A program made the position numbers and the translations under genes. Shown piece after piece: positions 58,702 through 64,000 of a DNA stretch of 64,000 nucleotides. Location: the NCBI RefSeq assembly GCF_031998825.1, contig NZ_DAMACX010000002.1, forward strand, positions 62,001-126,000, written 5' to 3'. This DNA is from Pseudescherichia sp031998825. GTDB taxonomy: Bacteria > Pseudomonadota > Gammaproteobacteria > Enterobacterales > Enterobacteriaceae. Position 1 is the stretch's first letter. The number at the start of each line of letters is the position of its first letter. The notes beneath the pieces are model-generated. The model saw nothing but the letters and a program-made list of their open reading frames with translations. It ran no database searches and was not told the DNA's origin.

Positions 58702-60366
58702 CTATTTCGGGGTGTTCACTGCTTTTTTCAGCGCCAGATGGGCGGTAATACGCAGCCGCAGCAGCCGCCAGAAGATCCACAGCAGCGTGGCGGCGGCAAT
58801 GGTAGCGGTCAGCATGTAAGTATCGTTATAAGCGAGAATATTCGCTTCGATAGAACTGACGTTTTGGAGCTGGGCAACGGCCTGGGCGCTAAGCAGGGTG
58901 CTGTCGCCGATCAGGTTCTGATACTGCTGGGTGTAGAGCTGAAGGCGCTCGGTCACCAGCGGATCGAGGGTAGTGAGCTGGTCCGCCAGCAGGCTGGAGT
59001 GATACTTCTCGCGCCAGACCTGGAAGGTGCCCAGCACCGCGGAGCCAAGCAGGCCCCCCAGGTTCTGGCTCATGCCAAACAGCACTGAGAAGCTCACCAG
59101 GTTACGCGGCTCGGTAACTACACTACCAATGCCTGCCAGCATCGCCGGGGCCAGGAAGAAGGCGCTGCCAAAGCCCAGCAGGAATTGGCTTACCATAAAC
59201 TGATCGGGACGGGTCAGGCTTGTCGACTGACTGTCGAGCAGGGAGGCCACAATCATCACCGCCAGCGAGGTGACAATCGGCCAGGCCAGACGCTGGGGCT
59301 TGATGGTCAGGCAGCTGGCGACGATGCCGCAAACGATGCCCGCGAAAATCGACCAGGCCAGATAGGTCATCTGCTCATTCTGCAAGCCGATATACTGTAG
59401 CCAGCCGATGGCACCGCTGTTCTGCTCCGCCAGCACGATGCGGATCAGTACCATGATCAGACCCAGCCGCACGATGCTGCCGCTGGAGAGCCAGCGCGTA
59501 TTAAGCAGCGGGTTGCTGCGGTTATGCTCGAAGACGATGGCGCTCACGATCAGCACCAGCGCCCCGGCCAGCGCCCAGCCAAGCCAGGGCGTTTCGAACC
59601 ACCACTCCAGCCGCCCCAGCGACAGCACCGCACAGAGCAGGGCCATGCCGGGGGCAAACAGGATAAAGGTAATAAAATCCTTCTTCTCAAACACTTTTTT
59701 GCGATCGCCCGGCGGCAGCTTAAGCATGACTACGCAGGCAAGGGAGACCAGCGCCAGCCCCAGCTCAAACAGATAAAGCCCGCGCCACTCGTCGGTTTGC
59801 AGCAGCTCGGTAGAGAAGAGCCTTGCCATCGGGATCGCCAGCGACGAGCCGGTAATGCCGATGGTTAACGCCTTGAGACGATGGCGCGCGGGCCAGGCCT
59901 GAATCTGATAGTAGATCCCCAGTGAGCTGAGGGCCGCCGCCACCATGCCGTGCGCCGCCCGCACCATGATCGCCGAGCTGAGATCGTTGACGAAGAGGTG
60001 AAAAAAGGTCACCAGCACGTAGAGCACCAGAAAACCTTCGGTAAAGGCGCGCAGGCCATACTGCTGGCGGAACTTAACCAGCAGCAGGTTTATCGAGACA
60101 TTGGTCATCACGTAGACCGCCGGTAGCCAGGCGATCTCCGTCGACCACGCGGCAAAGGTTCCCTGTAAATTTTGCAGGTTGGCGGACACCATCGCATTGC
60201 CCAGCGCGCCGGTCAGGCACACCAGCAGGCCTACGATGCCGTAGGCAATACGTTTAGGAACAGGGTGCAGCGGCGTTGAGGGGGACCCCAGCAGCATCGG
60301 TTTTTCATGCGCCGCCCATTCACGGGGTGCATAGGGGTCGCGTTTCGTCAGCTGTCGGTCATCCAT
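58702..60366 (-). CDS. MFS efflux pump of the EmrB/DHA2 type
   Basis: The 554-residue protein has 14 or so hydrophobic helices and DHA2-like features (LPAVYVMTNVSINLLLVKFR, GLTGA-like loops) and lacks a large periplasmic domain. It is the first gene of the tripartite operon and ends 45 bases before the adaptor start. The long charged N-terminus (about 45 residues, KRDPYAPREWAAHEKPML) is cytoplasmic. Probable exporter of hydrophobic drugs or aromatic acids; the substrate and regulator are not evident. Confidence 0.9.
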   Translation of the reverse strand: MDDRQLTKRDPYAPREWAAHEKPMLLGSPSTPLHPVPKRIAYGIVGLLVCLTGALGNAMVSANLQNLQGTFAAWSTEIAWLPAVYVMTNVSINLLLVKFRQQYGLRAFTEGFLVLYVLVTFFHLFVNDLSSAIMVRAAHGMVAAALSSLGIYYQIQAWPARHRLKALTIGITGSSLAIPMARLFSTELLQTDEWRGLYLFELGLALVSLACVVMLKLPPGDRKKVFEKKDFITFILFAPGMALLCAVLSLGRLEWWFETPWLGWALAGALVLIVSAIVFEHNRSNPLLNTRWLSSGSIVRLGLIMVLIRIVLAEQNSGAIGWLQYIGLQNEQMTYLAWSIFAGIVCGIVASCLTIKPQRLAWPIVTSLAVMIVASLLDSQSTSLTRPDQFMVSQFLLGFGSAFFLAPAMLAGIGSVVTEPRNLVSFSVLFGMSQNLGGLLGSAVLGTFQVWREKYHSSLLADQLTTLDPLVTERLQLYTQQYQNLIGDSTLLSAQAVAQLQNVSSIEANILAYNDTYMLTATIAAATLLWIFWRLLRLRITAHLALKKAVNTPK

Positions 60367-60525
60367 AGATTGTTAACATTAACCATTCTGTATTGGTGAG
60401 TGTACTAATAGTTCTGATTATTTATCAAATTAATGAATAAAGCGAAATCAGCGATTAGGAGAGATCGCCTTTTCTTTACCTAAGGCTTTGTTAACCTGCT
60501 GGGATATATCCTGTAGGAGGTGACA

Positions 60526-61329
60526 ATGTTTATGACCCGCTTTCCGATTCTGCCAGAAAAAACGCTGACGGCCGTTAACGTGCTGGGGCACTGGCTGGCG
60601 CAGAATGAGTTCGAAGGCAAGCCGCTGCCAGCGCAGGCTGGCTGCATTGTTCTGGCCGGTAATGCCGTGATCCCCACTATTGACGCCGCCTGTGAGCTGG
60701 CCGCATCCTCCGGGCTACCGCGGATCGTCAGCGGCGGCATTGGGCACTCCACGCCGTTCCTCTACGCCGCCATTGCACGCCACTCGCGCTATAACAAGGT
60801 GCGCACTACCGGACGTACCGAGGCGGCGATTATTGGTGATATTGCTCGCCAGTTCTGGAAAATCCCGGCAGATAAATTGATCCTTGAGCAGCGCTCTACC
60901 AACTGCGGCGAAAATGCCCGCTTCTCATGGGGGCTGATCCGCGAGCATAGCGTACCTGTGAAAACGCTGGTGGTCGTGCAGGATCCCACTATGCAGCGCC
61001 GGACAATGGCGACCTTTGCCCGTGTGTTGGAGGAGGTTAAACATGAGGTGCGGTGCGTAAGCTATCCCGGCTTCTCACCGGAGCTTGATAACGGCAGCCA
61101 TGGCCTGACCTTTCTGCCCAGGAGAGAGGGGCTATGGCCAATCGATCGCTATCTGTCGCTGATCCCAGGCGAGCTGGCGCGGCTGCGCGATGATGACCAG
61201 GGCTACGGCCCTAACGGACGCGGTTTCATTGCTCACGTCGATATGCCTGATGAGATAATCCGTGCGTGGCAGGTTATGCAGGCGGACGAGACGCTAATGC
61301 CAACCCTGCGAGCACGGGCGCTAATATAA
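60526..61329 (+). CDS. ydcF: YdcF, DUF218-type protein
   Basis: ATG 60526 lies five bases after a perfect AGGAGG; a GTG inside that site is not the start. The 267-residue product matches E. coli YdcF, with VLAGNAVIPTIDAAC, SGGIGHSTPFLY, STNCGENARFS and VVQDPTMQRRTMATF. The DUF218 fold binds nucleotide cofactor (YdcF binds S-adenosylmethionine in vitro), but its role is unknown. It is upstream of aldA as in E. coli. Confidence 0.94.
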   Translation: MFMTRFPILPEKTLTAVNVLGHWLAQNEFEGKPLPAQAGCIVLAGNAVIPTIDAACELAASSGLPRIVSGGIGHSTPFLYAAIARHSRYNKVRTTGRTEAAIIGDIARQFWKIPADKLILEQRSTNCGENARFSWGLIREHSVPVKTLVVVQDPTMQRRTMATFARVLEEVKHEVRCVSYPGFSPELDNGSHGLTFLPRREGLWPIDRYLSLIPGELARLRDDDQGYGPNGRGFIAHVDMPDEIIRAWQVMQADETLMPTLRARALI

Positions 61330-61354
61330 ATGGCTGACGTAGCGTGCTGTTTAT

Positions 61355-61370
61355 TATGAGATCACTCACA
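61355..61370 (+). promoter_or_regulatory. CRP-site-like sequence upstream of aldA
   Basis: TATGA-GATCAC-TCACA fits TGTGA-N6-TCACA with one mismatch. It lies about 96 bases before the aldA start. aldA of E. coli is under CRP control, which supports the call. Confidence 0.6.
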
Positions 61371-61465
61371 AATTCCGCCTGTCGCTCTGTGAATTATCCG
61401 CGACGCCTGTAGATTTTTAACAACAGATTTACTTGTTAAAAACAATCCCATTACAGGAGCAGGAC

Positions 61466-62905
61466 ATGACAGCACCCGTACAGCACCCGATGTATATTGA
61501 TGGTCAGTTTGTCACCTGGCAGGGCGAGGCCTGGATTGACGTCGTCAATCCGGCTACCGAAGCGCTTATTTCGCGCATCCCTGACGGTACGGCGGAAGAT
61601 GCGCGTAAGGCCATCGACGCCGCCGCCCGCGCCCAGCCTGCCTGGGAGGCGCTGCCAGCCATCGAACGCGCCGGGTGGCTGCGGAAAATTGCGGCGGGGA
61701 TCCGCGAGCAGGCCAGCGAAATCAGCGCCCTGATTGTTGAGGAGGGCGGCAAAATTCAGCAGCTGGCCGAGGTCGAGGTGGCCTTTACCGCTGATTATAT
61801 TGAGTACATGGCGGAGTGGGCGCGCCGCTACGAAGGTGAGATCCTACAGAGCGACCGCCCCGGAGAGAATATTCTGGTCTTCAAGCGTGCGCTGGGCGTG
61901 ACTACCGGCATCCTGCCGTGGAACTTCCCGTTCTTCCTGATCGCCCGCAAGCTGGCCCCGGCACTGGTGACCGGCAATACCATCGTCATCAAGCCGAGTG
62001 AGTTTACCCCTAACAACGCTATTGCCTTTGCCAAAATCGTCGACAGCATCGGCCTGCCGCGTGGGGTGTTTAACCTGGTGCTCGGACGCGGGGAGACCGT
62101 AGGTCAGGAGCTGGCGGGCAACCCGAAAGTGGCGATGGTCAGCATGACCGGCAGCGTCGGCGCCGGAGAGAAGATCATGGCGGCGGCGGCGAAAAACATC
62201 ACTAAGGTGTGCCTCGAGCTGGGCGGTAAAGCGCCAGCCATCGTGATGGACGATGCCGATCTGGAGCTGGCGGTGAAAGCGATCGTTGACTCAAGGGTCA
62301 TCAATACCGGGCAGGTCTGTAACTGCGCCGAGCGCGTCTATGTGCAGAAGGGCATTTACGATCGCTTCGTTAACCGTCTGGGTGAGGCGATGAATGCGGT
62401 CGAATATGGCGATCCTGCCGCCCGCAACGACATTGCTATGGGGCCGCTGATCAACGCCGCCGCGCTGGCTCGCGTCGAGCAGAAGGTGGCCGGTGCCGTA
62501 GAGCAAGGGGCGAAGATCGCGCTTGGCGGTAAAGCGGTGGAGGGCAGCGGTTACTTCTATCCGCCGACGCTGCTGCTGGACGTACGCCAGGATATGACCA
62601 TCATGCATGAGGAGACCTTTGGCCCGGTGCTGCCGGTGGTGGTGTTTGATACGCTGGAAGAGGCGCTGGAGATGGCTAACGACAGCGACTATGGCCTGAC
62701 CTCCTCGATCTACACGCAGAACCTCAATACCGCCATGAAAGCGATCAAAGGGCTGAAGTTTGGCGAAACCTACGTCAACCGTGAGAACTTTGAGGCGATG
62801 CAGGGGTTCCATGCTGGGTGGCGGAAATCGGGCATCGGTGGCGCCGACGGTCGTCATGGCCTGAACGAATATCTGCAAACTCAGGTGGTCTATCTGCAAT
62901 CCTAA
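61466..62905 (+). CDS. aldA: Lactaldehyde/glycolaldehyde dehydrogenase AldA
   Basis: ATG 61466 gives 479 residues, the E. coli length; an upstream in-frame ATG at 61433 has no ribosome site. The NAD-dependent enzyme oxidises L-lactaldehyde (fucose and rhamnose use), glycolaldehyde and others. The general-base Glu is in LELGGKAPAIV and the catalytic Cys in NTGQVCNCAERVYV; GSVGAG binds NAD. A CRP-like site lies upstream. Confidence 0.97.
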   Translation: MTAPVQHPMYIDGQFVTWQGEAWIDVVNPATEALISRIPDGTAEDARKAIDAAARAQPAWEALPAIERAGWLRKIAAGIREQASEISALIVEEGGKIQQLAEVEVAFTADYIEYMAEWARRYEGEILQSDRPGENILVFKRALGVTTGILPWNFPFFLIARKLAPALVTGNTIVIKPSEFTPNNAIAFAKIVDSIGLPRGVFNLVLGRGETVGQELAGNPKVAMVSMTGSVGAGEKIMAAAAKNITKVCLELGGKAPAIVMDDADLELAVKAIVDSRVINTGQVCNCAERVYVQKGIYDRFVNRLGEAMNAVEYGDPAARNDIAMGPLINAAALARVEQKVAGAVEQGAKIALGGKAVEGSGYFYPPTLLLDVRQDMTIMHEETFGPVLPVVVFDTLEEALEMANDSDYGLTSSIYTQNLNTAMKAIKGLKFGETYVNRENFEAMQGFHAGWRKSGIGGADGRHGLNEYLQTQVVYLQS

Positions 62906-62990
62906 ATGATTCGGTCAAAGAATAATTAATGCAGTTTTAATCAAAGCCCGGTATGTTTGCTTTTTTACTGTTTTAGATAAGGAAAATCTG

Positions 62991-63530
62991 ATGCGCAGCA
63001 AATATTCCGGGTTACAAATAACCATTCACTGGCTGGTATTTTTACTCGTCGTGGTGGCCTATTGCGCGATGGAATTTCGCGGATACTTTCCCCGCAGCGC
63101 CCGTCCGCTGATCAATATGATCCACGTCTCCTGTGGGATCTCCATTCTGGGGCTGATGGTAGCGCGTCTGCTGGTGCGCCTGAAATATCCCTCGCCGCTG
63201 ATTACGCCCAAACCAAAAGCGATGATGACGGGTATGGCGCATCTCGGTCATCTGGTTATTTACATACTGTTTATCGCCCTGCCGATTATTGGCCTGCTGA
63301 TGATGTGGAATCGCGGTAATACCTGGTTTGCCTTTGGCATTGCAATGCCGCACGCCAGCGAATCGGACTTCGATCTGGTTGATACCCTGAAAAGCTGGCA
63401 CGTTACCCTGGCGACGCTGGGCTACTACGTAATCGGCCTACACGCCGCCGCCGCGCTAGCGCATCACTATTTCTGGAAAGATGATACGCTGCTGCGCATG
63501 ATGCCAGGCAAACGGCGCCAGGATAAATAA
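62991..63530 (+). CDS. cybB: Cytochrome b561 (CybB)
   Basis: The 179-residue inner-membrane protein has four helices with the paired haem-ligand histidines expected in CybB: IHW in QITIHWLVFLL, IHVSCGI, MAHLGHLV, and LHAAAALAHHYF. It transfers electrons from ubiquinol and scavenges superoxide in E. coli. Its place after aldA is as in E. coli apart from gapC, which is missing. Confidence 0.95.
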   Translation: MRSKYSGLQITIHWLVFLLVVVAYCAMEFRGYFPRSARPLINMIHVSCGISILGLMVARLLVRLKYPSPLITPKPKAMMTGMAHLGHLVIYILFIALPIIGLLMMWNRGNTWFAFGIAMPHASESDFDLVDTLKSWHVTLATLGYYVIGLHAAAALAHHYFWKDDTLLRMMPGKRRQDK

Positions 63531-63555
63531 GGTACGGAGAAAAAGCTCGATAACT

Positions 63556-63861
63556 TCACGAGTGACAGCAGCTTGCTTTATTAATAAACAAGCGCGGCAA
63601 CCCGGATACGTCGATCTCTTTTTCAGCAATGCTCAGGCTGTAGGCACTCTGCAGGCGTAACCACATCGCTGCCGTACTGCCGAGTACTTTTGCCAGTCGC
63701 ACCGCCATTTCGGGGGTAACGGCCGTTTTGCCAACAATGACGCGCTGAATCGTTGAGGGGGCAACGTTGAGGGCACGGGCTAATTCACGGACGCCGATGC
63801 CCAGATCTTCCATGGCCTCTTCAATGTACCGACCCGGATGGGGTGGATCGCTCATGGTCAT
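63556..63861 (-). CDS. higA: HigA-type antitoxin
   Basis: The 101-residue protein is an Xre-family helix-turn-helix antitoxin (HPGRYIEEAMEDLGIGVREL, then LNVAPSTIQRVIVGKTAVTP and AMWLRLQSAYSL), the VapI/HigA pattern. It should neutralise the HigB-type RNase encoded just upstream and repress the operon. The start ATG overlaps the toxin stop codon (TAATG); a second ATG two codons on is an alternative. Confidence 0.93.
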   Translation of the reverse strand: MTMSDPPHPGRYIEEAMEDLGIGVRELARALNVAPSTIQRVIVGKTAVTPEMAVRLAKVLGSTAAMWLRLQSAYSLSIAEKEIDVSGLPRLFINKASCCHS

Positions 63862-64000
63862 TAGTGGTAATCCTCATAATTCAGTATATAAACATCGCTA
63901 TCGGTAAATTCAAACGTGAGACGCCAATTCCCTGTGACGCTAAGCGACCAAATGTTCTTTCGAGTACCTTTCAATCGGTGCAGTTTGTAACCGGGAAAAT
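63861..64000 (-). CDS. higB: HigB-type toxin, C-terminal part (cut by window end)
   Basis: The minus frame entering from the right edge reads FPGYKLHRLKGTRKNIWSLS, then VTGNWRLTFEFTD and ends YILNYEDYH before TAA. This is the RelE/HigB mRNA-interferase fold, with the NWRL/TF core and the YEDYH end. Order toxin first, antitoxin second, with one-base overlap, is typical of higBA and graTA. The start lies outside the window. Confidence 0.92.
   Translation of the reverse strand, partial: FPGYKLHRLKGTRKNIWSLSVTGNWRLTFEFTDSDVYILNYEDYH

Noticed and set aside
1..64000. Insertion sequences or tRNA genes
   Set aside because: No transposase frame with inverted ends and no cloverleaf-type sequence was noticed; the mobile traces seen are the integrase scrap and the ttcA repeats.

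Overview
The window is chromosomal DNA of a member of the Enterobacteriaceae. The backbone genes are close relatives of Escherichia coli genes in nearly the E. coli order (dgcM-zntB-fnrS-dbpA-ttcA, then nifJ-ydbJ-hslJ-ldhA, ydbH-ynbE, azoR-hrpA, ydcF-aldA-cybB). The divergence of the proteins, the high-GC style of the coding regions and the gene content (umuDC here, zinT between ldhA and ydbH, an extra hydrolase/kinase locus) point to an Enterobacter/Leclercia/Lelliottia-like genus rather than E. coli. The genus is an inference. A run of 100 Ns at 55373-55472 shows this is a scaffolded assembly.

Layout. 1-6.2 kb is backbone: the 5' part of dgcM, a chemoreceptor without a sensor domain, zntB, the sRNA FnrS with its FNR site, a small proline-rich protein, dbpA and ttcA. 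6.15-13.1 kb is an island at the 5' end of ttcA, the place used by the Rac prophage in E. coli. It is bounded by two 136-bp direct repeats that contain the ttcA start and a scrap of a Rac-type integrase. It carries a KdgM-like porin, two paralogous metallo-beta-lactamase-fold enzymes (one cytoplasmic, one with a Tat signal), an extra TatA, an MFS carrier, an AraC/GlxA-type regulator and a wrecked isochorismatase-like gene. 13.1-17.6 kb holds assorted accessory genes: PhzF-like, an AT-rich beta-helix protein of phage-tailspike type, a TPR protein, an esterase-like hydrolase and a small unknown.

17.7-31.0 kb is a coherent catabolic/signalling locus. Two divergent transcription units (amidohydrolase-DoxX-MFS-alpha/beta hydrolase to the left; isochorismatase-XapX-XapX-receiver-1859-aa kinase to the right) share a promoter region with tandem palindromes. 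A FixJ-type response regulator closes the locus. 31.4-33.2 kb is an SOS-controlled umuDC pair. Its umuC 3' end is abruptly fused to a low-GC four-gene operon (33.15-38.54 kb): a membrane/nuclease-like protein, a coiled-coil protein, a small protein and an SF1 helicase. I cannot match it to a named system, and it is my best candidate for an undescribed, probably anti-phage, system.

39.3-49.3 kb returns to backbone: a KTSC protein, nifJ, a YnfU-like zinc protein with a non-AUG start, ydbJ, hslJ, ldhA, Zur-controlled zinT, ydbH and ynbE. The expected ydbL is missing and an AT-rich HNH endonuclease gene sits in its place, followed by a decayed Hok-like toxin locus. 50.5-64 kb is azoR, hrpA, an array of BIME-like repeats that copies the end of hrpA, a tripartite efflux operon, ydcF, aldA, cybB and a HigBA-type toxin-antitoxin pair cut by the window end.
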